Shown here: positions 1-6,286 of the stretch, piece after piece
Layout: each line of letters opens with the position of its first letter
Numbering within the stretch: the first letter of the stretch is position 1
NCBI GenBank assembly: GCA_030670165.1
Contig: DAOVCF010000075.1
Coordinates: forward strand, 1 to 8,750
Reading direction: 5' to 3'
DNA from: Candidatus Stahliibacteriota bacterium
GTDB lineage: Bacteria; Hydrothermota; Tepidihabitantia; B3-TA06
Length of the DNA stretch: 8,750 nt
The notes under the pieces: model-generated
Databases searched by the model: none
Told to the model about the DNA's origin: nothing
Seen by the model: only the letters and a program-made list of their open reading frames with translations
Program-made: the position numbers and the translations under genes

Positions 1-1025
1 GGGCCGAGTCAACCGATGGGCCGTTCGAGAAGATAGTCGAGTTCCTTATCCCCACCACATCGTATACTGACGCCGACACCCTGGTCCGCAACAAAAAAGA
101 CTACTACTACCGTGTGGACGTTGTAGGCAAACTTGGCACCCGTGCTTCATCTAAGATAACCGGCCCGGTGATAGCAAAGCCGCAGTGGTTCAACAGAAAC
201 CGTCTTGCGGTGCTGGTTTTTGCGCTTATTTACGGCGGGCTGGTAATACTCTACATCGAGTTCGCCAAGCGGGACCGCGGCATGTTCGTTCGGCGCATAG
301 CGGGCCTTGACGCGATAGACGAGGCGGTGGGGCGCTCAACCGAGATGGGCAAACCGATCCTATTCAGCTTCGGGATAGGGTATCTCACCGACGTTGCCAC
401 CCTTGCCGCTTTGTCCATACTGCGCCGGGTAGCAAAACGTGCGGCACAATATGAGACCCGGATACTGGTTCCGAACTACGACCCGATCGTGATGACCGCG
501 GCGCAGGAGACGGTAAAGCAGGCCTTTTCAGAGGCCGGGCGACCCGATTTATACCGGGAATCGGACATTACATTTCTTACCGCGGATCAGTTCGGCTACG
601 CGGCAGGTGTTGACGGCATCATGCTCCGCGAGAAGCCCGGAACCGTGTTCCTTCAGGGTGTTTTCTACGCCGAGGCCTTAATATTGGCCGAGACCGCTCA
701 CTCGGTTGGAGCCATCCAGATCGCCGGAACAAACATGGCCACCCAGCTTCCATTCTTTATTGCCGCCTGCGACTACACCCTGATAGGTGAAGAACTCTTT
801 GCCGCTTCGGCGTATCTTGACCGTGACCCGCAGCTGCTCGGCTCCCTGAAGAGCGAGGACATGGCAAAGATCATCACCGTGTCGATCATTGCAGTGGTCT
901 CGATCGTCGGGACCGTCGGTGCGATACTGGCTTCCGTTTCCGGCAAAAACGAAATCCTTCTTTCTTTAGGCGAGTTCGTCAACGATCTGTTTGAGACCCT
1001 CAAAGGTTTCCTCACCACATCCTAG
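1..1025 (+). CDS. Fibronectin-III / membrane protein, probably DUF6754 family (5' partial)
   Basis: The frame is open from base 3 with no stop, so the gene begins before the window; the first in-window start codon (GTG at 114) lies inside a domain and is not the true start. The first ~60 codons read like the end of a fibronectin-III domain (a YYYRVDVVG strand, a short turn, then a proline-containing exit). A transmembrane helix follows (about 204-260, LAVLVFALIYGGLVILYIEF), then a soluble domain of ~180 residues (about 300-860) with the stretches GLDAIDEAVGRSTEMGKPIL and IAGTNMATQLPFFIAACDYT. A second transmembrane helix lies at about 870-940, with a short amphipathic tail. I recognise the soluble part as the uncharacterised family I believe is DUF6754; the accession is from memory. 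It is the first visible gene of a four-gene membrane operon; the next start is 8 bases past its stop. No catalytic motif is visible and the function is unknown. Confidence 0.85.
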   Translation, partial: AESTDGPFEKIVEFLIPTTSYTDADTLVRNKKDYYYRVDVVGKLGTRASSKITGPVIAKPQWFNRNRLAVLVFALIYGGLVILYIEFAKRDRGMFVRRIAGLDAIDEAVGRSTEMGKPILFSFGIGYLTDVATLAALSILRRVAKRAAQYETRILVPNYDPIVMTAAQETVKQAFSEAGRPDLYRESDITFLTADQFGYAAGVDGIMLREKPGTVFLQGVFYAEALILAETAHSVGAIQIAGTNMATQLPFFIAACDYTLIGEELFAASAYLDRDPQLLGSLKSEDMAKIITVSIIAVVSIVGTVGAILASVSGKNEILLSLGEFVNDLFETLKGFLTTS

Positions 1026-1033
1026 GAGAGCGC

Positions 1034-1825
1034 GTGAAACGAACACTTCCTCTTATCATAACCTTTCTTGCGGGCGTATTCGTGGTTGTGACTTTTTTTA
1101 TCCCGCGCGAGCCGTTCGGCAGCCTTGAGCAGCGCATGCTCGTATGGGCCTCTATCCTTGGAGGCTTCACCCTTCTTCTTGGGATAGACAGCCTTATAAA
1201 ACACCACGGCCGAAAGGTAGCGCGCATGGAGAAGGACTGGTTTTACAGCCTTGTTACCCTTTTGGGGCTTTTCGGAACCCTTGCCGCAGGCATCGTTACC
1301 TGGGTCAAATACGGCACGCCATTAGAGCTTGCCTCGCTGAACGAAGTAGGCGGCTTCTTCTGGGTCTACAAGTGGGTAATGGTTCCGCTTCAGGGGACGA
1401 TGTTTGCGCTTCTTGCCTTCTTTATCGCCTCTGCCGCCTACCGTGCGTTCCGTGCCCGCACGTTCGACGCCACACTTCTTTTAGTGGCCGCAATCCTTGT
1501 GATGATCGGGCGCTTGAGCATGGGCGTGATTCCTGCAACCCTGGTACTGGCGATTCTTCTGGTTGCAGCCGGCATCCACAGGCTGTTAATAAGGAAGCCG
1601 GTGTTCGGAGCCGTTCTTGCTGCCCTCGGAGTTGGCCTGGGCGCGTTGGTTCTTGCATTCCCGCAGGATGCGGTTCGGCTCGCGCCACAGGTTCAGGAAT
1701 GGCTCATGTCGGTTCCCCAGACCGCGGCCCGCAGAGGCATACTCATAGGCGTTACTTTAGGTACAATCGCCATGTCAATCCGCATCATACTCGGCATCGA
1801 ACGAACCTACATCTCGTCGACCTAG
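1034..1825 (+). CDS. Conserved eight-helix membrane protein, function unknown
   Basis: A 263-residue, very hydrophobic protein. Likely transmembrane segments are at residues 5-24, 35-54, 70-91, 112-137, 146-162, 165-185, 189-209 and 233-254. The GTG start follows AGGAGAG (1024-1030), which contains the stop codon of the preceding gene. Two stretches look family-conserved: residues 118-142 (PLQGTMFALLAFF followed by ASAAYRAFRAR) and 234-259 (RGILIGVTLG, then SIRIILGIERTY). I remember both from hypothetical proteins that sit beside DUF6754-like genes in other deep-branching bacteria, but I could not search. No transporter, enzyme or secretion signature is seen. Its position between two membrane-anchored soluble-domain proteins suggests a structural or channel-like subunit of the same complex; this is inference. 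Confidence 0.85.
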   Translation: MKRTLPLIITFLAGVFVVVTFFIPREPFGSLEQRMLVWASILGGFTLLLGIDSLIKHHGRKVARMEKDWFYSLVTLLGLFGTLAAGIVTWVKYGTPLELASLNEVGGFFWVYKWVMVPLQGTMFALLAFFIASAAYRAFRARTFDATLLLVAAILVMIGRLSMGVIPATLVLAILLVAAGIHRLLIRKPVFGAVLAALGVGLGALVLAFPQDAVRLAPQVQEWLMSVPQTAARRGILIGVTLGTIAMSIRIILGIERTYISST

Positions 1826-1831
1826 GAGGAG
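1824..1831 (+). promoter_or_regulatory. Shine-Dalgarno site fixing the GTG start at 1834
   Basis: AGGAGGAG overlaps the TAG stop of the preceding gene (1823-1825) and ends two bases before the GTG at 1834; the GGAGG core sits four bases upstream. It fixes the start of the repeat-bearing protein and rules out the longer frame beginning at 1144. Confidence 0.75.
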
Positions 1832-1833
1832 AA

Positions 1834-3066
1834 GTGAAGTTCATTAAGTGGCTAACCAACATAGATCGCCGGATCATCTTTCTCCTTATGATCGGAGCGG
1901 TGCTTGTGCCCATGCTATTTACCATACCTATCCCCTTCGAGGTCGGCGAACCGGTTCAAAACGCCTTTAATGCCATTGATTCGCTTAAGCCCGGATCGGT
2001 TATCATGCTCTCGGTGGACTACGACGCCACGAGCTATCCGGAGTGCCAGCCGATGATAGTGGCCATAACGGACCACGCGTTCCGCAAAGACCTGCGGATA
2101 ATCCTCCTGGGCCACATCCCTACCGGCCTGCCTCTGGGCCAGGAGGCCCTGGAACGCGCCGCTACGGAGTACAATCAAAGCCATAAAATAGAGTATAAAC
2201 AGGCGGTGAAATACGCCGGCGAGGAGCTCAAGAGGCATACCGCCGGATACCAGGAGGCGTTAAAAAGCGCCGCAGCCGAGTTCGAGTATACCCTCCGGCA
2301 TCAGGAAACCCTGGACAGCCTCGTCTCCGATTACCTCGAGAAGGTGGACAGCGCCGCCGTCAAGTTCCAGAAACATACCTTTGAGTACTGGGAAGCGGTG
2401 AAGTATGCGGGCGAGGAGTTCAACAGGCATGCAGCCGAGTACCAGAAGAGATTGGAAGTCGGCGTCCGTGAGAAAAATCCAGGGTACGTGCGGATCCTGG
2501 AACGCGCCGCCGCCGAGTACGATAAGCACGTCACCGAATACCAGGAGAACCTGGGGCACGCCGCCGATCAATATCTTAAACGGTATGGGATTGACTTTGT
2601 CAACCTCGGCTACCGTCCGGGCGTAGTGGCGATTATAGTAGGAATGGGACGTGAGATACGAGACTTCTACCGCAAGGACTACCAGAACATCAATGTTGAC
2701 TCTCTCCATATGATGGCCGACGTTCATAACTACGATGACATCGCGACACTCGTGAGTTTTGCGCACGGAACTGCGGTTGAAAGCTGGATCGCCTATGCCG
2801 GGGCTCGGTTCGGCCAGCAGATAATAGGCGGGGTGACAGGTGTTGTGGCACCGGATCTTTATCCCTACCTGCAGTCGGGTCAGCTTGCAGGTCTTTTGGG
2901 CGGTCTCAAGGGCGCGAGCGAGTATGAATCCCTGATAGAGAAGAAAGGCCTGGCCAGCCGGGGTATGCCTGCACAGTCGACGGCACACATACTGGTTATC
3001 CTCCTCATCGTCATAGGAAGCATGGCCGAGTTTGCTCTGGACCTCTCCAAAAGGAGGGAAACGTGA
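1834..3066 (+). CDS. Doubly membrane-anchored protein with an 18-residue helical repeat insertion, function unknown
   Basis: A 410-residue protein with a GTG start behind AGGAGGAG (1824-1831). The frame is open back to 1144, but that stretch overlaps the previous gene. An N-terminal anchor (residues 13-31, preceded by Lys/Arg) and a C-terminal helix (383-401, followed by KRRET) put both ends in the cytoplasm and residues ~35-380 outside, by the positive-inside rule. The soluble domain splits into an alpha/beta-like part (51-102, PGSVIMLSVDYDA), a Tyr/Ala/Glu-rich tandem-repeat region (103-255), and a second conserved part (256-380, with YPYLQSGQLAGLLGGLKGAS). Relatives I recall from similar operons are roughly 260-300 residues and carry one short helix where this one has about nine units. 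It ends in a GTGA overlap with the next gene. The family is uncharacterised, and I see no enzymatic motif. Confidence 0.88.
   Translation: MKFIKWLTNIDRRIIFLLMIGAVLVPMLFTIPIPFEVGEPVQNAFNAIDSLKPGSVIMLSVDYDATSYPECQPMIVAITDHAFRKDLRIILLGHIPTGLPLGQEALERAATEYNQSHKIEYKQAVKYAGEELKRHTAGYQEALKSAAAEFEYTLRHQETLDSLVSDYLEKVDSAAVKFQKHTFEYWEAVKYAGEEFNRHAAEYQKRLEVGVREKNPGYVRILERAAAEYDKHVTEYQENLGHAADQYLKRYGIDFVNLGYRPGVVAIIVGMGREIRDFYRKDYQNINVDSLHMMADVHNYDDIATLVSFAHGTAVESWIAYAGARFGQQIIGGVTGVVAPDLYPYLQSGQLAGLLGGLKGASEYESLIEKKGLASRGMPAQSTAHILVILLIVIGSMAEFALDLSKRRET
2140..2598 (+). repeat. Coding tandem repeat, about nine 18-19 residue helical units
   Basis: Residues 103-255 of the protein at 1834 divide into units of consensus x-E-A-L/V-K/E-x-A-A-x-E-Y/F-x-x-H-x-x-E-Y. 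Units: Q103-Y121 (19), K122-Y139 (18), Q140-H156 (17), Q157-Y167 (partial), L168-Y185 (18), W186-Y203 (18), Q204-Y218 (degenerate, with the only proline, P216), V219-Y236 (18), Q237-F255 (19). First and last units share an ending, KIEY and GIDF, that the inner ones lack. Eighteen residues equal five alpha-helical turns, so each unit repeats the same helical face. At DNA level 2200-2250 and 2392-2442 agree at 40 of 51 bases by manual count, and 2149-2162 equals 2497-2510. Confidence 0.85.
3052..3058 (+). promoter_or_regulatory. Shine-Dalgarno site inside the end of the upstream gene
   Basis: AGGAGGG ends four bases before the GTG at 3063 and lies within the last codons of the preceding gene. 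It supports a GTG start that overlaps the upstream TGA as GTGA. Confidence 0.7.
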
Positions 3067-3755
3067 ACCTCCCCACTCTTCTCGGCATCTGGATAGCGGC
3101 CACGTTGACCATAGCCATCTTCTCCTTCCTGTACCGGGACAATCCACTCTATAAGTTCGCAGAACACCTTTACGTGGGTGTATCGGCCGCGTACTGGGTG
3201 ATCTTTGCGGCAAAGTTCACCATGCAGGACATGCTCGTGGACGAGTTTGCACGCAACTGGTCGAGCTACGTAAATCAGGGTTCCCGCTCCGGGTTCTGGG
3301 AGGCGTGGATACTTGTTATCCCGACCGCCTTGGGATTTCTCATGCTTACCCGGTGGTTCGGCCCCAAGGTTGGATGGCTATCCCGCTGGCCTATTGCGTT
3401 CACCATAGGACTCGGTGCAGGCCTGGGTATAACCGGAAGCATCCAGGGTATACTTCTGCCCCAGGTTCAGGCCACCATCCTTCCGCTCTGGACCCCTAAT
3501 CTATGGGTGATCGTAGCCAACATCTTGTTGTTCGTAGGCGTAATCTCCTCCATCATCTACTTCTACTTCTCTCGCCCTCACAAAGGTCTCCTCGGCGGGG
3601 TGTCAAGAGTTGGCATAACCTTCATCATGGTCTCGTTCGGTGCCGCGTTCGGCTACACGGTGATGTCTCGTGTATCGCTTTTAATCGGCAGGCTCTACTT
3701 CCTGGTCTACGACTGGATCGTCGGCACGGTGGATTTCTTTAAAACACTCTTATGA
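3063..3755 (+). CDS. Conserved six-helix membrane protein, function unknown
   Basis: A 230-residue membrane protein whose GTG start overlaps the previous stop by four bases (GTGA). Likely transmembrane segments are at residues 4-24, 33-51, 81-97, 108-133, 147-168 and 182-205. The conserved-looking segments are NPLYKFAEHLYVGVSAAYW (27-45), at the loop into helix 2, and a C-terminal MSRVSLLIGRLYFLVYDW (201-218). I have seen both motifs in hypothetical proteins at the end of similar four-gene membrane clusters; this is from memory, not a search. It is the last membrane gene here and overlaps the RNA thiolation gene through ATGA. The high hydrophobicity with conserved charged and aromatic residues at membrane edges suggests an integral subunit of a complex rather than a soluble enzyme. 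Function unknown. Confidence 0.85.
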   Translation: MNLPTLLGIWIAATLTIAIFSFLYRDNPLYKFAEHLYVGVSAAYWVIFAAKFTMQDMLVDEFARNWSSYVNQGSRSGFWEAWILVIPTALGFLMLTRWFGPKVGWLSRWPIAFTIGLGAGLGITGSIQGILLPQVQATILPLWTPNLWVIVANILLFVGVISSIIYFYFSRPHKGLLGGVSRVGITFIMVSFGAAFGYTVMSRVSLLIGRLYFLVYDWIVGTVDFFKTLL

Positions 3756-4747
3756 GCACCCGTATCCTCTGTCTGTACTCCGGCGGGCTTGACAGCCTTT
3801 TGGCGGCGCGGCTGCTCAAGGATGTTGGAGCCGAGGTGCAGGCCGTTCACTTCATAACCCCGTTTACCGGAAGTGCGGAGAGGCTGCGAGGAGAAAGCTA
3901 TCTTGAGGAGTGGGGCATTAATCTGCGCCGGATAAGGATAACCTTCGAGGAGTTTCGTCCCCTTCTTGAGCACCCTGCACACGGATTCGGCCGCGCGCTC
4001 AATCCCTGCATAGACTGCAAGATTCTGTTCCTCCGAAAAGCCAGAGAGATAGCGGATCAAGAAGGCTTCGATGCCGTAGCCACCGGCGAGGTTCTGGGTG
4101 AGCGACCGATGAGCCAGAACCGGCGGTCACTTGACGTGATAGAACGCGAGTCCGGATTAGAGGCCAGACTTCTGAGACCGCTTTCCGCCAAACTGCTTCC
4201 TCAAACCGAAGTAGAGCGTGCAGGACTTCTGGATAGAGGCAAACTTCTTGACATCCAGGGCCGCGGCAGAAGACCTCAGCTTGCGCTTGCCGAGCGATGG
4301 GGCATAACCGAGTTCGCTGCGCCTGCCGGAGGCTGTCTTCTGACCGAACCGCAGTACTCAAACAAGTTGAGAGACTTACTGGATCATCTTAAAGAGGCCA
4401 CCGATGAAACGGTTGCTCTATTGAAAACAGGCAGGCACTTCCGCTATCCTGCAGGCCCCAAGTTGATAGTAGGACGGGATAAGGAAGAAAACAAAGAACT
4501 CCTGCAGCACGGCGGCGAAGGACGCATCTTTTTAGAGGTACGCGGGGTGGGCAGCCCAATAGAATTACTCTTCGCACATAATCCCTCAGAGGAGATACTC
4601 ACCTGGGCAGCAAAGATAGCTGCCAGATACTCGGACGCCAAAAAAGAACCGCAGGTTACCGTCACCTGGTGGGATAAAAAAGGTATTGAGCGAACCCTGT
4701 TCGCGCCTCCTGCAAAGGATTCCGAGCTGGAAGGCTGGCGGCTTTGA
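3752..4747 (+). CDS. PP-loop tRNA thiolation enzyme (MnmA/ThiI-like) with C-terminal NFACT-R-like domain
   Basis: A 331-residue cytoplasmic enzyme. The PP-loop SGGLDS (residues 10-15) marks an ATP pyrophosphatase that adenylates RNA before sulfur insertion. C86 and C89 lie in NPCIDCK, matching the MnmA region NPxxxCN; C195 in AGGCLLTEP matches the second catalytic cysteine region of MnmA. ATGEVLGERPMSQ (110-122) is typical of the subfamily often labelled tRNA 2-thiouridine or 4-thiouridine synthase. Residues ~215-275 (LLKTGRHFRYPAGPKLIVGR) resemble the NFACT-R type RNA-binding domain known to be fused to such PP-loop enzymes. The exact target nucleotide cannot be read from sequence, and no THUMP domain precedes the PP-loop, so it is not a canonical ThiI. 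The ATG overlaps the previous stop (ATGA) and has no clear Shine-Dalgarno site, so translation probably depends on coupling. Confidence 0.88.
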   Translation: MSTRILCLYSGGLDSLLAARLLKDVGAEVQAVHFITPFTGSAERLRGESYLEEWGINLRRIRITFEEFRPLLEHPAHGFGRALNPCIDCKILFLRKAREIADQEGFDAVATGEVLGERPMSQNRRSLDVIERESGLEARLLRPLSAKLLPQTEVERAGLLDRGKLLDIQGRGRRPQLALAERWGITEFAAPAGGCLLTEPQYSNKLRDLLDHLKEATDETVALLKTGRHFRYPAGPKLIVGRDKEENKELLQHGGEGRIFLEVRGVGSPIELLFAHNPSEEILTWAAKIAARYSDAKKEPQVTVTWWDKKGIERTLFAPPAKDSELEGWRL

Positions 4748-4814
4748 AGAAATCATGCGATGTGTTCTATTTCGTCCTTCGCAATTTGCTCCTGTCGCGT
4801 ATTCTACGAGTGGG

Positions 4815-4850
4815 GTGTTACAGGATGTGTTACGGGCGGTGTTACGGGTG
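4815..4850. repeat. Three tandem 12-bp direct repeats upstream of trkH
   Basis: Units GTGTTACAGGAT, GTGTTACGGGCG and GTGTTACGGGTG run head to tail; all share GTGTTAC. The array ends one base before a TTGACA box. A role as an operator or curved element is inference. The period of 12 is a multiple of three, and the repeats also read through as V-L-x-x in one frame. Confidence 0.7.
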
Positions 4851-4851
4851 G

Positions 4852-4879
4852 TTGACAAACTCAAACTCAAGTGGAGAAT
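4852..4879 (+). promoter_or_regulatory. Possible sigma-70 promoter for the potassium operon
   Basis: A perfect -35 box TTGACA (4852-4857) is followed after 16 bases by GAGAAT (4874-4879), a 4/6 match to TATAAT. Transcription would start near 4886, leaving almost no leader before the ATG at 4889. This weakens the call, or implies a near-leaderless mRNA. A better -10-like TATCAT (4885-4890) is too far from the -35. Confidence 0.4.
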
Positions 4880-4888
4880 AGGGTTATC

Positions 4889-6286
4889 ATGATGCAGGAA
4901 AGCTCTTTGCGTAAGGATCTTCCGCCCAGGTTTACGGTCGGTCAGCGTTCGGCTGTGAATCCTGGAAGGCTGTTGGCGCTGGGCTACGTAGCAATGATAG
5001 CGGTGGGCACCGGGCTGCTCTCGCTTCCCTTTGCTTCACACGGCTGCTCGGTGATAGATGCACTCTTCACCGCCTCATCGGCCACCTGTGTAACCGGACT
5101 CATCGTAAAGGTAACCCCGCACGACTTCACCCTTTTCGGGCAGATCGTGATTCTTATTTTGATCCAGATCGGCGGTCTGGGCTACATGACGCTCTCCTCG
5201 GCGTTCTTCTTCCTTCTAGGCCGCCGGGTATCTTTAAGGCAGCGCATGCTAATGAAGGAATCCATCAACTTCCTCAACTACCGCAACCTGAGCCGCTTCG
5301 CGTTCACCATCTTCAAGGTAACCGTCATAGTGGAGAGCATCGGTGCGGTAATCCTGGTTGGATGGTTCCGCTTCATGCACGGGATGGGTTGGGGCAAATC
5401 TATCTACCACGGTGTATTCCATGCGGTCTCGGCGTTCTGCAACGCCGGGTTCTCGACCTTCCCTGACAACCTGGCCCGGTTCTCGCAAGATCCGGTGGTC
5501 GGGCTGCTCATACCCGCCCTGTTCATAACGGGCGGTGTCGGATTCATCGTTATAAGCGACGTGGTCAGGCGCGTCAGGCACGAAACCCTGCGGTTGGCCA
5601 CCCATACCCGTCTGGTTCTCACGGCCACCGCGGCCCTTATCATAGCCGGCACCCTTTTCGTGCTCATAGCCGAGTGGAACGGGGCGCTGTCCGCTTACCC
5701 TCCTCATGTAAAGCTGCTCAACGCATTCTTTACCGCGGTCACCCCGCGAACCGCTGGGTTCAATCTTGTGAGCATCGGGGGGCTGCGTACCTACACCCTG
5801 CTTGTATTGATGTTATTCATGTTTATCGGCGCTTCGCCCGGGGGCACCGGAGGAGGTATAAAGACCACGTCCTTCGCGCTCACGTTTGCAGAGATAGGCC
5901 GGGTGCTGCGTCGCCGCAGAGAGCTGGTGATGCTGCGCAGAACCGTCAAGCCAGACCAGATTCACCGCGCGACATCACTCGTCATACTGGCAGGATTCGT
6001 GGTCTTGACTTCCACTCTTCTGCTCGTAATATTCAAGCGTGGAGATGATGTGATGCGTTGTGCGTTCGAGGCGTTCTCGGCGTTCGGAACGGTTGGAATC
6101 TCAACCGGGTCAGTCCTGTCCCCGTACCTTTCGTTTGCCGCCGATCTCGGTGTATGGGGCAAGCTGGTTTTGATCCTGACCATGTTCTCAGGCAGGGTAG
6201 GAACCCTTACCATAGGTTCCGCGCTCATGCAAGGCACCAAAGCATCACGCATACGTCCTGCTCAAACCAACATAGTGGTGGGTTAA
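4889..6286 (+). CDS. trkH: Potassium uptake channel subunit, TrkH/KtrB family
   Basis: A 465-residue inner-membrane K+ translocating subunit, close in size to KtrB and a little shorter than E. coli TrkH. The four pore-loop filter motifs are visible: TCVTG (66-70), NAGFS (185-189), RTAGF (287-291) and GTVGIS (400-405), each supplying one filter glycine. The glycine-rich intramembrane gate loop GASPGGTGGGIKTT (314-327) and the conserved Arg in SGRVGTLT (R436) are present. I prefer the ATG at 4889, or 4892, preceded by AGGG (4880-4883); the in-frame GTG at 4871 has no Shine-Dalgarno site and would add six residues. The stop abuts the start of the RCK-subunit gene, as expected for a two-component uptake system. 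Function is clear from the family; whether Na+ or H+ is coupled cannot be told. Confidence 0.95.
   Translation: MMQESSLRKDLPPRFTVGQRSAVNPGRLLALGYVAMIAVGTGLLSLPFASHGCSVIDALFTASSATCVTGLIVKVTPHDFTLFGQIVILILIQIGGLGYMTLSSAFFFLLGRRVSLRQRMLMKESINFLNYRNLSRFAFTIFKVTVIVESIGAVILVGWFRFMHGMGWGKSIYHGVFHAVSAFCNAGFSTFPDNLARFSQDPVVGLLIPALFITGGVGFIVISDVVRRVRHETLRLATHTRLVLTATAALIIAGTLFVLIAEWNGALSAYPPHVKLLNAFFTAVTPRTAGFNLVSIGGLRTYTLLVLMLFMFIGASPGGTGGGIKTTSFALTFAEIGRVLRRRRELVMLRRTVKPDQIHRATSLVILAGFVVLTSTLLLVIFKRGDDVMRCAFEAFSAFGTVGISTGSVLSPYLSFAADLGVWGKLVLILTMFSGRVGTLTIGSALMQGTKASRIRPAQTNIVVG

Noticed and set aside
114..1025. Complete gene starting at GTG 114
   Set aside because: The frame is open to the window start, and codons 3-113 continue a fibronectin-III-like domain, so the gene is 5' partial.
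1144..1833. Upstream extension of the repeat-protein frame to an ATG at 1144 (640 residues)
   Set aside because: It overlaps the well-supported eight-helix gene in another frame, and its composition (Pro/Arg/Cys/Ser-rich) is that of an out-of-frame shadow. A strong Shine-Dalgarno site marks GTG 1834.
2140..2598. Repeat region as a frameshift or assembly artefact
   Set aside because: The frame stays open and keeps the same amino-acid pattern throughout. Units differ in sequence, and both flanking halves of the family domain are intact.
2260..3213. 317-residue minus-strand open frame
   Set aside because: It is antisense to the repeat gene and the next gene. No recognisable domain; the sense strand explains the codon pattern.
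4871..4888. GTG 4871 as the trkH start
   Set aside because: No Shine-Dalgarno site precedes it (CAAACTCAA). The ATGs at 4889 and 4892 have AGGG at a suitable distance. It cannot be fully excluded.
4686..4892. 68-residue frame starting inside the thiolase gene
   Set aside because: Its first third is an out-of-frame read of the thiolase gene. Only the shorter 4755-4892 portion merits a mention.
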